DNA of 64,000 nt from Halolamina sediminis (GTDB lineage Archaea; Halobacteriota; Halobacteria; Halobacteriales; Haloferacaceae), in the NCBI RefSeq assembly GCF_001282785.1, contig NZ_CVUA01000001.1:558001-622000 (forward strand). Direction: 5' to 3'. Below the pieces are notes generated by a model, which saw only the letters and a list, made by a program, of their open reading frames with translations, ran no database searches and was not told where the DNA came from. Of the stretch, positions 38,431-46,428 are shown in pieces. Numbering within the stretch: the stretch's first letter is position 1; every line of letters starts with the position of its first letter. The translations under genes were made by a program, and so were the position numbers.

Positions 38431-38673
38431 GGTGTCGCGATGCTCCCCGGTTCGGGGTAGGGGCCTTATCGGGGCGGCACCGCGGCGATGCGCGCATCGC
38501 CGTGCGGTCGGCCAGACGTGGCCGTTCACCCACGGCGGATTCGTTATTCGCGAGACGGGGAAACACGACCGAAGGGAGTGGTAAACCGTCTCGGCTGCGA
38601 ACAGGGCGGGACCGGAGGTCCCGCTGGCAACCGGGAGCCACCGGCTCCCGGTGACGGGGAGCAACGCGACCCG
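38431..38673 (+). ncRNA. candidate structured RNA upstream of mutS
   Basis: This 243-nt stretch has no plausible gene but folds tightly. A closing helix joins gtcgcg (38434-38439) to cgcgac (38665-38670) and tgctccccg (38441-38449) to cggggagca (38655-38663). Inside are a 10-bp hairpin at 38481-38504 containing a G-U pair, cggcca/tggccg (38509-38524), cgagacgg/ccgtctcg (38551-38593) enclosing a tandem G-A motif, gcgggacc/ggtcccgc (38606-38624) and a 10-bp hairpin at 38630-38652. A TATA box precedes it and a further hairpin follows. The hallmark motifs of RNase P RNA and SRP RNA are absent. Type unknown. Confidence 0.5.
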
Positions 38674-38690
38674 TGAGCTGCGGTTCACGC
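38672..38690 (+). terminator. hairpin at the 3' end of the candidate RNA
   Basis: cgtgagc-tgcg-gttcacg forms a 7-bp stem (one G-U) with a 4-nt loop right after the closing helix of the candidate RNA. It may be the last stem of the RNA or its terminator. The rest of 38,691-38,758 holds only the mutS promoter. Confidence 0.35.
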
Positions 38691-38727
38691 CAAACGCGAG
38701 CCGCGACGACCGCCAGCGACCCGCAGG

Positions 38728-38735
38728 GCTTTAGC
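38728..38735 (+). promoter_or_regulatory. TATA box of mutS
   Basis: gctttagc is placed about 25 nt before the mutS ATG, so mutS is probably transcribed on its own, leaderless, and not from the upstream RNA promoter. Confidence 0.5.
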
Positions 38736-38758
38736 CACCAACCCACCGAGACACCTCC

Positions 38759-41446
38759 ATGTCGCAGGGAATCGTCGAGGAGTTCCTCTCTCTGAAGGCC
38801 GAGACCGACGCGGATCTGCTGTTGATGCAGTGTGGCGACTTCTACGAGCTGTTCGCCGACGACGCCGAGACCGTCGCCGACGAGCTCGACCTCACGATCT
38901 CCCAGAAGTCCTCCCACGGCTCCTCCTACCCGATGGCGGGGGTGCCGCTCTCGGAGCTCACCCCCTACCTGACCGCACTGGTCGAGCGGGGCTACCGCGT
39001 CGCCGTCGCCGACCAGTTCGACGCCGAGGACGGCTCGAAGTACCGCGAGATCACCCGGCTCGCGTCGCCGGGCACGCTCGTCGAGACCACCGACGACGAC
39101 GCCCAGTATCTCGCCGCGGTCGTGGAGGGGCAATCCGGCGAGTACGGCCTCGCGTTTGCTGACATCACCACGGGCCGCTTCCTCGTCACGGCCGTCGACG
39201 GCGCCGACGCCGCGAGCGCCGAACTCTACCGGTTCTCCCCCACCGAACTCCTCCCCGGCCCCGGCGTTCGCAACGACGACGCCCTGCTCTCGCGGCTGCA
39301 GGAACGCCTCGACGCCACCCACACGCTGCGTCCGAGCGACGAGTTCGGGGCCGGCCGCGCGCGCCACCGCGTCCGCGAGCGGTTCGGCGAATCAACGCTC
39401 GAGAGCATCGGTCTCGACGATGACTCCCCCGCCGTGCAGGCTGCGGGCGCGATTCTCGCGTACGTCGAGGACACCGGCCTCGGCGTCTCGGCGGCGATGA
39501 GCCGGCTCCAGCACTACCGCCCCGACGACCACCTCGACCTCGACGCGACCACCCAGCGCAACCTCGAACTGGTCGAGACGATGCAGGGCGGCAGCGAGGG
39601 GTCGCTGTTCGACACCATCGACGCCACGGTCTCCTCGCCCGGCCGACGCCTGCTGCGGGAGTGGCTCACGCGCCCCCGCCGCGATCAGGAACTACTCGCC
39701 CGCCGCCACGATGCGGTCGAGTCGCTCGCCTCGGCCGCGCTCGCTCGCGAAGCCCTGCGGGACTGCCTCGACGACGCCTACGACCTCGAACGGCTGGCGT
39801 CGCGGGCCGCTTCCGGCTCTGCCGACGCGGGCGACCTGCTCGCGGTAACCCAGACGCTCGCGGTGCTGCCCGCGCTGGAGGACGCGATCGACGACACGCC
39901 GCTTGCGACCTCGCCGCTGCCGGAGGTGCTCGCGAAGCCCGACCGCGCGGCCGCCGCCGACCTCCGGGACGACCTCGACGCGGCGATCCGCGAGGACCCG
40001 CCGAAGACCGTCACGCAGGGCGGGATCTTCCGTGAGGGGTACGACGACGAGCTCGACGAGCTGATCGAGCGCCACGAGGAGCTGGAGCGGTTCCTCGATA
40101 CGCTCGCCGACCGGGAAAAACGCCAGCACGGGCTCTCACACGTCACCGTCGATCGGAACAAGACCGACGGCTACTACATCCAAGTCGGCAAGAGCGTCGC
40201 CGACCAGGTGCCCGAACACTACCGCGAGGTGAAGACGCTCAAGAACTCCAAGCGGTTCGTCACCGAGGAGCTGGAGGAGAAAGAGCGGGAGATCATGCGC
40301 GTCGAGGAGGCCCGCGGGGAACTGGAGTACGAGCTGTTCGAGGAGCTCCGCGAACGCGTCGCCGCCCGCGCCGAACTCCTGCAGGACGCCGGGCGCGCGA
40401 TCGCCGAGGTCGACGCGCTGGCCTCGCTGGCGGACCACGCCGCGCGCAACGACTGGACCCGCCCCGAACTCACCGACGGCGACGCGCTGCACGTCGAGGC
40501 CGGCCGCCACCCCGTCGTCGAGACCACGACGGAGTTCGTCCCGAACGACCTCCACCTCGACCGCGATCGGCGGTTCCTGATCGTCACGGGGCCGAACATG
40601 AGCGGGAAGTCGACGTACATGCGACAGGCCGCGCTGATCACTCTTTTGGCGCAGGCCGGCAGCTTCGTCCCTGCCCGAGCCGCCGAAGTCGGCCTCGTCG
40701 ACGGGATCTACACCCGCGTCGGCGCGCTGGACGAGCTCGCACAGGGGCGCTCGACGTTCATGGTCGAGATGCAGGAGCTCTCGAACATCCTCCACTCGGC
40801 GACCGAGGACTCGCTCGTGATTCTCGACGAGGTGGGGCGCGGGACGGCGACGTACGACGGCATCTCGATCGCGTGGGCCGCGACAGAGTACCTCCACAAC
40901 GAGGTCCGGGCGAAGACCCTCTTCGCGACCCACTACCACGAACTCACGACGCTCGCGGACCACCTCGACGGGGTGGCGAACGTCCACGTCGCGGTCGACG
41001 GCGAGCCGGGCGAGGAGAACGACGTCACGTTCCTCCGGACGGTTCGGGACGGCCCGACCGACCGCTCCTACGGGATCCACGTCGCCGACCTCGCGGGCGT
41101 GCCCGGCCCCGTGGTCGACCGCGCGGGCGACGTGCTCGACCGCCTGCGCGAGGACAAGGCCATCGAGGCTCGCGGCTCGGGCGGCGACGGCGAGCCAAAA
41201 CAGGCCGTCTTCGACCTGAGTTCGGGCAGCTTCGCGGGCGCGACGAGTGCCGACGAACCGGGCGGGGGAGCGGCCGACGCGACCCCGGAAACTGTTGGCG
41301 ACGGTGGCGGGAACGTCGAGGGTGAGCCAGTCGATCCCGAGGCCGCCGACGTGCTCGACGAACTCGACGGAACCAACGTCGCGGAGATCTCGCCGATCGA
41401 ACTGATGCAGCGCGTCGAGGAGTGGCAGTCCCGGCTGGAGGACTGA
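38759..41446 (+). CDS. mutS: DNA mismatch repair protein MutS
   Basis: Mismatch-recognition ATPase, 895 aa. The mismatch-wedging Phe-x-Glu motif is intact ('GDFYELFADD', Phe28-Glu30). The C-terminal ABC-type ATPase has Walker A 'GPNMSGKSTYM' near residue 611 and the Walker B/D-loop 'DEVGRGTATYDG'. After the ATPase there is a low-complexity Gly/Asp-rich linker and a C-terminal helix-turn-helix ('ISPIELMQRVEEWQSRLED'). The last codons are part of a 37-bp tandem repeat. It is followed by Nudix and mutL genes on the same strand. Confidence 0.97.
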   Translation: MSQGIVEEFLSLKAETDADLLLMQCGDFYELFADDAETVADELDLTISQKSSHGSSYPMAGVPLSELTPYLTALVERGYRVAVADQFDAEDGSKYREITRLASPGTLVETTDDDAQYLAAVVEGQSGEYGLAFADITTGRFLVTAVDGADAASAELYRFSPTELLPGPGVRNDDALLSRLQERLDATHTLRPSDEFGAGRARHRVRERFGESTLESIGLDDDSPAVQAAGAILAYVEDTGLGVSAAMSRLQHYRPDDHLDLDATTQRNLELVETMQGGSEGSLFDTIDATVSSPGRRLLREWLTRPRRDQELLARRHDAVESLASAALAREALRDCLDDAYDLERLASRAASGSADAGDLLAVTQTLAVLPALEDAIDDTPLATSPLPEVLAKPDRAAAADLRDDLDAAIREDPPKTVTQGGIFREGYDDELDELIERHEELERFLDTLADREKRQHGLSHVTVDRNKTDGYYIQVGKSVADQVPEHYREVKTLKNSKRFVTEELEEKEREIMRVEEARGELEYELFEELRERVAARAELLQDAGRAIAEVDALASLADHAARNDWTRPELTDGDALHVEAGRHPVVETTTEFVPNDLHLDRDRRFLIVTGPNMSGKSTYMRQAALITLLAQAGSFVPARAAEVGLVDGIYTRVGALDELAQGRSTFMVEMQELSNILHSATEDSLVILDEVGRGTATYDGISIAWAATEYLHNEVRAKTLFATHYHELTTLADHLDGVANVHVAVDGEPGEENDVTFLRTVRDGPTDRSYGIHVADLAGVPGPVVDRAGDVLDRLREDKAIEARGSGGDGEPKQAVFDLSSGSFAGATSADEPGGGAADATPETVGDGGGNVEGEPVDPEAADVLDELDGTNVAEISPIELMQRVEEWQSRLED

Positions 41447-41547
41447 TCGGCGCGGCACGCTGTCAGCCGCGCCGGAGGACTGATCGGCGCGGCACGCTGT
41501 CAGCCGCGCCGGAGGACTGATCGGCGCGGCACGCTGTCAGCCGCGCC
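41437..41547 (+). repeat. three 37-bp tandem units at the mutS 3' end, each with a hairpin
   Basis: The unit beginning ggaggactgatcgg starts at 41437, 41474 and 41511. The first copy contains the last codons and the stop (TGA) of mutS; copies 2 and 3 are identical non-coding duplicates, followed by a broken fourth start (gga-cgactgatc). Each unit holds ggcgcggc/gccgcgcc, an 8-bp perfect stem with a 9-nt loop, so three identical terminator-like hairpins follow mutS. Confidence 0.88.
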
Positions 41548-41597
41548 GGACGACTGATCTCCCCGGGGCTGGTCGGCTGGGAAGGAGTGAGCGCATC

Positions 41598-41606
41598 GTT
41601 CTTTGT
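41598..41606 (+). promoter_or_regulatory. promoter of the leader ORF/Nudix/mutL unit
   Basis: gttctttgt is spaced about 25 nt before the ATG at 41629, not before the GTG of the Nudix gene. A leaderless transcript from here would begin at the short leader ORF. Confidence 0.45.
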
Positions 41607-41628
41607 CCCGCGCCCTGTGGGTGTCTCC

Positions 41629-41667
41629 ATGGACGCACAGCGAGTCGACGCAGGGGATCGACCGTGA
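41629..41667 (+). CDS. 12-codon leader ORF overlapping the Nudix start
   Basis: ATG at 41629 opens a 12-residue frame (MDAQRVDAGDRP) whose TGA overlaps the GTG start of the Nudix gene as GTGA. The promoter spacing favours this ATG as the first codon of the transcript. It may couple translation into the Nudix gene. Alternatively it is the former N-terminus of that protein separated by a one-base frameshift. Confidence 0.4.
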   Translation: MDAQRVDAGDRP

Positions 41668-42056
41668 GCCGTCGGTTCGCGGTCACCCAGAAGGCGGTCC
41701 TGCTCGGCCCCGACCCCGAGCGCCGCCTGCTGTTGCTGGAGAACGAGGACGGCGTCTGGGAGCTCCCCGGGGGCCAGCTCCGCGTGGGCGAGCAGCCGGT
41801 TCCGGGGCTGAAACGCGCGATCCGTGAGACGACCGGGCTCGACATCGACGTCGACGAGCCCGTGCTGAGCACCGCGTGGGAGATCGACGAGGGCGGCGCG
41901 TTCGCCACGATCTACCGCGCCTACAGCCCGACCGAGAGCGCGACGCTCGCGGGCGACCACGTCCGGGCGGTGTGGCTCGACCCCGCGGAGGCCGTCGAGC
42001 GCGACCTGAACAGCACCCAGAAGCGCGCGATCGAACGAGCGGTGGACCGACGATGA
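41664..42056 (+). CDS. Nudix-fold protein with degenerate catalytic box
   Basis: A 130-aa Nudix-fold protein between mutS and mutL. The Nudix box reads 'GQLRVGEQPVPGLKRAIRET' then TGL. Compared with GX5EX7REUXEEXGU, the Glu after Arg is Ala and the second Glu of EE is Thr, so two metal-binding acidic residues are lost. It may have no hydrolase activity or bind nucleotides or protein instead. The GTG start follows a 12-codon leader ORF; the stop overlaps the mutL ATG as ATGA, so it is co-translated with mutL. Confidence 0.78.
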   Translation: MSRRFAVTQKAVLLGPDPERRLLLLENEDGVWELPGGQLRVGEQPVPGLKRAIRETTGLDIDVDEPVLSTAWEIDEGGAFATIYRAYSPTESATLAGDHVRAVWLDPAEAVERDLNSTQKRAIERAVDRR

Positions 42057-44332
42057 GCGAGCACGACGACACCCCGACCATCACCGCACTCGACGACGAG
42101 ACGGTCCAGCGCATCGCCGCCGGCGAGGTGGTCGAGCGCCCCGCCTCCGTCGTCAAGGAACTCGTCGAGAACAGCATCGACGCCGACGCCGACCGCGTCT
42201 CGATCGCGGTCGAGCGCGGCGGCAAGGACGGCATCCGCGTCCGCGACGACGGCGTCGGCATGACCGCCGAGGAGCTCGACCTCGCGGTCCGGGACCACCA
42301 CACCTCCAAGATCGGCGACATCGCCGACCTCGAAGCCGGTGTGGGAACGCTCGGGTTCCGCGGCGAAGCACTCGCCGCCATCGGCGCGGTCTCGCGGACG
42401 ACGGTCCGATCGAAGCCCCGCGGCGGCGAGATGGGCCACGAACTCACCGTCACCGGCGGCGACATCGGCGAGCCCGAGCCGGCGGGCTGCCCGGCAGGGA
42501 CCGTCGTCGAGGTCGAGGACCTGTTCTACAACGTCCCCGCCCGCCGGAAGTTCCTCAAGACCGACGCGACGGAGTTCGACCACGTCAACACCGTCGCAAC
42601 GCAGTACGCGCTGGCCAACCCCGGCGTCGCGGTCTCGCTGGAGCACGACGACCGCGAGGTGTTCGCGACCGACGGCACCGGGAACCTCCGCTCGACGGTG
42701 CTCTCGGTGTACGGCCGCGAGGTCGCGGAGTCGATGGTCGACGTGGAGTGGGCCACAGAGGCCGACGACGCCCCCGTCCACGCCGTACAGGGGCTCGTCT
42801 CCCACCCCGAGACCACCCGCGCGGGCCGGGAGTACCTCTCGACGTTCGTCAACGATCGCTACGTCACCGCCTCGACGCTCCGGGAGGCGGTGCTGGACGC
42901 CTACGGCGGGCAGTTGGCGCCGGACCGCTACCCGTTCGCCGTCCTCTTCGTCGAGCTCGATCCCGCGACCGTCGACGTGAACGTCCACCCGCGGAAGCTG
43001 GAGGTGCGGTTCGACGACGAGGCGGGCGTCCGGGAGGCTGTGAGCGACGCCGTCGAGGACGCGCTGCTGGCCGAGGGGCTGATCCGCACTTCCGCGCCCC
43101 GCGGGCGCTCACAGGCCGCGGAGACGCCGGTCCGGCCCGGCGAGGACGACGAGGAAGCGGTCGGCGGCGCCGGCACGCACCACGAGGAAGCGAGCGGCGT
43201 CGGCGACCGAGGCTCGTCTGCTGATCGGCAGCAGTCCGCCGACGGTCTCGGCAGAGCCACCGGTAGCGACAGACCGACCGAGAACCCGGGGATCGAGCCG
43301 TCGACGGACTCGACAGCGCCCTCGGGCGGTATCCGTGACGACGAGTCGGCCGAAACCGAACTCGAGGACTGGAACGACAGCGCGGAAACGTCGACGGACG
43401 ACACCGACGAGGGAGCGACCACCACCGAGTCGGCGGGCGAGGAGACGGACGACTGGTCGGTCGACCTGTCGGGAAGCTCCTCGGCGTCGACCGGCGGATC
43501 GCGTTCACCGCAGAGCAGTCGAGACCACACTCCCCGTGACGACACGCCGGATTTCGCCGACTCTCCGGATACAGCCGACCCTTCGAGCGGTCGATCCGAC
43601 TCCGGAACGGACGAGCAGTCCCGGACCGAGTCCGCCCGAACGCCGGAGCGGAGTCGGTCGTTCGCCACGGCGACCCAGCAGGCGCTTGGCGGCGGAACCG
43701 CCGAGGCGGGCGGCGAGTTCGACTCGCTGCCGACGCTGCGAGTGCTCGGGCAGCTACAGGACACCTACGTCGTCGCCGAGACCGACGACGGCCTCGTCCT
43801 GATCGACCAGCACGCCGCTGACGAGCGCGTGAACTACGAGCGCCTCCAGCGGGAGTTCGACGGCGGGATGGCGAGTCAGGTGCTGGCGTCGCCGGTGACG
43901 CTCGAACTCACCGCCCGCGAGGCGGAGCTGTTCGCGAGCCAGGCCGACGCGCTGGGGGAGCTCGGGTTCGAAGCCGAGCGAGCGGACGATCGCACGGTCG
44001 AAGTGACCGCGGTCCCGGCGGTGTTCGACGCGACGCTCGACCCCGAGCTCCTGCGGGACAGCCTCTCGGCGTTCGTTGCCGCGGGCGACGGCGAGACGGT
44101 GGTCGACGACGCGGTCGACGAGCTGCTCGCGGATCTGGCGTGCTACCCGTCGGTGACGGGCAACACGTCGCTGACCGAGGGGTCGGTGAGCGAGCTGCTG
44201 TCGGCGCTGGACGACTGCGAGAACCCCTACGCCTGTCCGCACGGCCGGCCGGTGATCGTGGAGGTCTCCGGCGAGGAGATCGGAGAGCGGTTCGAGCGCG
44301 ACTACCCGGGACACGGCGGACGCCGGCAGTAA
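42053..44332 (+). CDS. mutL: DNA mismatch repair protein MutL (endonuclease type)
   Basis: GHKL ATPase and nicking endonuclease of mismatch repair, 759 aa. The N-terminal part has 'RIAAGEVVERPASVVKELVE', the ATP-lid 'DDGVGM' and 'GFRGEALAAI'. Residues about 345-545 are a Ser/Asp/Glu-rich linker, long for the family. The C-terminal dimerisation domain carries the endonuclease motif 'DQHAADERVNYE' (DQHAx2Ex4E) and 'CPHGRP'. Thus it is the nicking type, as expected where no MutH exists. Its last codons and stop region are partly duplicated downstream. Confidence 0.96.
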   Translation: MSEHDDTPTITALDDETVQRIAAGEVVERPASVVKELVENSIDADADRVSIAVERGGKDGIRVRDDGVGMTAEELDLAVRDHHTSKIGDIADLEAGVGTLGFRGEALAAIGAVSRTTVRSKPRGGEMGHELTVTGGDIGEPEPAGCPAGTVVEVEDLFYNVPARRKFLKTDATEFDHVNTVATQYALANPGVAVSLEHDDREVFATDGTGNLRSTVLSVYGREVAESMVDVEWATEADDAPVHAVQGLVSHPETTRAGREYLSTFVNDRYVTASTLREAVLDAYGGQLAPDRYPFAVLFVELDPATVDVNVHPRKLEVRFDDEAGVREAVSDAVEDALLAEGLIRTSAPRGRSQAAETPVRPGEDDEEAVGGAGTHHEEASGVGDRGSSADRQQSADGLGRATGSDRPTENPGIEPSTDSTAPSGGIRDDESAETELEDWNDSAETSTDDTDEGATTTESAGEETDDWSVDLSGSSSASTGGSRSPQSSRDHTPRDDTPDFADSPDTADPSSGRSDSGTDEQSRTESARTPERSRSFATATQQALGGGTAEAGGEFDSLPTLRVLGQLQDTYVVAETDDGLVLIDQHAADERVNYERLQREFDGGMASQVLASPVTLELTAREAELFASQADALGELGFEAERADDRTVEVTAVPAVFDATLDPELLRDSLSAFVAAGDGETVVDDAVDELLADLACYPSVTGNTSLTEGSVSELLSALDDCENPYACPHGRPVIVEVSGEEIGERFERDYPGHGGRRQ

Positions 44333-44400
44333 CGGACGGCGACGCTCGTGTCGCCGTCGACGGACCGTGCCGGGGTCGGGCAGGGCGGACGCCGGCAGTA
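44315..44400 (+). repeat. 17-bp direct repeat at the mutL 3' end
   Basis: ggcggacgccggcagta occurs at 44315-44331 (the last five codons of mutL plus the first bases of its stop) and again at 44384-44400 just before the coaBC stop. The two copies are 69 bp apart. Confidence 0.8.
44335..44358. terminator. hairpin between mutL and coaBC
   Basis: gacggcgac and gtcgccgtc form a perfect 9-bp stem with the loop gctcgt, three bases after the mutL stop. The convergent coaBC gene ends 44 bp further on, so the hairpin could end transcripts from both sides. Confidence 0.5.
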
Positions 44401-44401
44401 G

Positions 44402-45565
44402 TCAGTTCTCCCCGAGAACGTCCGCCAACTCTTCTGCCACCCACGCCCCGAGTTCAGCCTTGCTCCCCGTGAACTCCGCGTACCCCTCGCCGCGCACCAG
44501 TAGCGCCCGGGTCTCGTCGTCGCCCATCACGCTCGCGTCGTTGGCGACGACGAAGGAGAGGCCCGCGCGGTCCATGATCCGCCTCGCTTCGTCGATCAGC
44601 CCCTCGTCGCCGCCGGCGGTCTCGGCCTTGAACCCGACGATCGGGAGGTCCGGATGAGCGTCCCGAACGTCGTCGATCAGCTTCGGCGCCGGCGTCAGCG
44701 TCAGCGTGCGCTCGTCGCCGGACTTGATCTTCTCGTCGGCGGCGTCGACGGTGAAGTCCGAGATCGCCGCCGCGGAGATCACCGCGTCGCCGCCGACCGA
44801 GAGGGTCTCCAGCACGGCGTCACGCATCGCCGCCGCGCGCTCGACCTGTCGGACTGCGGCGTAGGGCACGTCGTCGCCGTCGTGGACCAGCGTCACGTCC
44901 GCGCCGCGAACGTAGCACGCCTTCGCAACCGCGCGGCCGGTCTTCCCCGAGGCGCGGTTGGTGATGGTCCGGATCGGGTCGATCGGCTCGCTCGTCGCGC
45001 CGGCGGTGACGACGACGTGCCGGCCGGCGAGGCTGTCGGGCGTCGTCGCGCGAGCGACCTCCGTGACGATCGCGTCCTCAGTCGCGATCTTGGCTTTCCC
45101 CTCCTCGATCCGCGGGTCGACGAACTCCACCCCCCACGACTCCACGCGGTCGATCGCGTCGAGCACGCCCGGGTGGTCGTACATCGGCTCGTGCATCGCG
45201 GGGGCGATCACGACCGGCACGTCGGCGCCGATGGCGGTCGTCGCGGTCGTCGTGACCGGCGAGTCGTCGACCGCGGCGGCGACCTTCCCGACGGTGTTGG
45301 CGGTGCAGGGCGCGAGCAGGAGCAGGTCCGCCCAGCCGTCGCGGCCGCAGAGCTCAACGTGCTCGACGCGACCCGTGAGCTCGGTGATCGGCTCGTGGCC
45401 GGTCGCGAACTCCACCGCCCAGGGGTGGACGATCCCCTGTGCGCTCTCGGTCAGCACGCCGCGGACCTCGGCACCCTGCCGGCGGAGTTCGTGGGCGAGT
45501 TCGACGACCTTCACCGCCGCGATGCTACCGGTCACGCCGAGCGCGACGTTGACGCCTTCGAGCAT
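44402..45565 (-). CDS. coaBC: bifunctional phosphopantothenoylcysteine decarboxylase/synthetase
   Basis: CoA-biosynthesis enzyme, 387 aa. The N-terminal flavoprotein (CoaC) part begins 'NVALGVTGSIAAVKVVELAH' and contains 'LLLAPCTANTVGKVAAAVDD'. The CoaB part starts at about residue 180 with 'VVVTAGATSEPIDPIRTITN' and 'RASGKTGRAVAK'. The start is ATG at 45565 (MLEGVNVALG); the longer open frame upstream runs across the promoter and into the divergent gene and is not credible. It is divergent from the TANGO2-like gene. Confidence 0.93.
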   Translation of the reverse strand: MLEGVNVALGVTGSIAAVKVVELAHELRRQGAEVRGVLTESAQGIVHPWAVEFATGHEPITELTGRVEHVELCGRDGWADLLLLAPCTANTVGKVAAAVDDSPVTTTATTAIGADVPVVIAPAMHEPMYDHPGVLDAIDRVESWGVEFVDPRIEEGKAKIATEDAIVTEVARATTPDSLAGRHVVVTAGATSEPIDPIRTITNRASGKTGRAVAKACYVRGADVTLVHDGDDVPYAAVRQVERAAAMRDAVLETLSVGGDAVISAAAISDFTVDAADEKIKSGDERTLTLTPAPKLIDDVRDAHPDLPIVGFKAETAGGDEGLIDEARRIMDRAGLSFVVANDASVMGDDETRALLVRGEGYAEFTGSKAELGAWVAEELADVLGEN

Positions 45566-45587
45566 TCCTCGGGAGATGGGACGCCGG

Positions 45588-45597
45588 GGGCTTAAAC
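45588..45597 (+). promoter_or_regulatory. TATA box of the NRDE gene
   Basis: gggcttaaac precedes the GTG at 45621 by about 25 nt and supports that GTG as the leaderless start. It lies within a 55-bp divergent region shared with coaBC. Confidence 0.5.
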
Positions 45598-45620
45598 ACC
45601 GCCCGCGCCTACTCGACCCC

Positions 45621-46379
45621 GTGTGTACGCTGACGCTCGCTTGGCAGGTGTTCGACGACGCGCCCGTGGCCGTGGCCGCGAACCGCGACGAGCAACGTAA
45701 TCGGCCGTCCGAGCCGCCGGCACGGCTCGAGGGGGAGCCCACCGTCATCGCGCCCCGCGACGCGGAGGCCGGCGGGACGTGGCTGGGGTACAACGACGCC
45801 GGCCTGTTCGTCGGGATCACGAACCGCTGGACCGACGCCGACCTCGCGGGCGAGCGCTCGCGTGGGCTGCTCACCCGCGACGCGCTGCGGGAGCAGTCTG
45901 CCGAGGAAGCGCTTCGGACGGTCGAGAGCGCCGTGGAGAACCACGAGTACGCGGGGTTCAACCTCGTGCTCGCCGACGCCGACGCGGCGTACCTGCTGGA
46001 GTGGGACGGCCGGCTGCTGGTCCGCGAACTGGAGCCCGGCGTCCACGTCGTCGTCAACGTCGGCGCCAGCGACGCGCCCGCGATCCCAGCTTCGGCCGCC
46101 GAACGCGGGCAGGAACAGGCCGAGGACGCGGCTGCCGTCCGGACCGCGCTCCTCTCCGAACCCGACGAGGGTAGCGACGCGTGGCTCGACCGCGCGTTGG
46201 GCGTGCTCGGCGACCACGAGTACGGCGTCTGTGTCCACCAGAACGGCTACGGGACGGTGTCGGCGTCGCTGCTCTCGATCGGGACGGACGGCTCGGTTCG
46301 GTTCGACTTCGCCGACGGGCCACCCTGTGAGACGGCGTTCGAGCCCGTCGAGGCGGCGGTCGACACGGACGAAACGTAG
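45621..46379 (+). CDS. NRDE/TANGO2-family protein
   Basis: A 252-aa protein with the name-giving 'NRDE' in 'VAVAANRDEQRNRPSEPPA'. It starts Met-Cys-Thr-Leu from a GTG; the Cys after the initiator Met is the family's conserved N-terminal residue, consistent with an Ntn-hydrolase-like fold. TANGO2 homologues have been linked to haem or acyl-CoA handling in eukaryotes, but the prokaryotic role is unclear. The start is supported by promoter spacing. Confidence 0.85.
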   Translation: MCTLTLAWQVFDDAPVAVAANRDEQRNRPSEPPARLEGEPTVIAPRDAEAGGTWLGYNDAGLFVGITNRWTDADLAGERSRGLLTRDALREQSAEEALRTVESAVENHEYAGFNLVLADADAAYLLEWDGRLLVRELEPGVHVVVNVGASDAPAIPASAAERGQEQAEDAAAVRTALLSEPDEGSDAWLDRALGVLGDHEYGVCVHQNGYGTVSASLLSIGTDGSVRFDFADGPPCETAFEPVEAAVDTDET

Positions 46380-46428
46380 TTCGGCTTATCGTCGTCGAAA
46401 GAAAAGGTCGAACGGGAGAGAGACTGCG

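Noticed and set aside
38431-38673. RNase P RNA or SRP RNA identity
   Set aside because: The universally conserved RNase P segments (GAGGAAA-like and ACAGAA-like) and the SRP helix 8 core (GGAAGGGAGCA-like) are missing on both strands. The same check was negative for 56,086-56,358.
38407-38688. Open frames over the region upstream of mutS
   Set aside because: They have no family features and lie over strong hairpins; their composition is unlike the acidic proteins of this genome.
44402-46057. Extended N-terminus of CoaBC
   Set aside because: The frame is open upstream of 45565, but that part lies over the divergent promoter and the TANGO2-like gene, and CoaBC homologues start at the MLEGVNVALG-like sequence.
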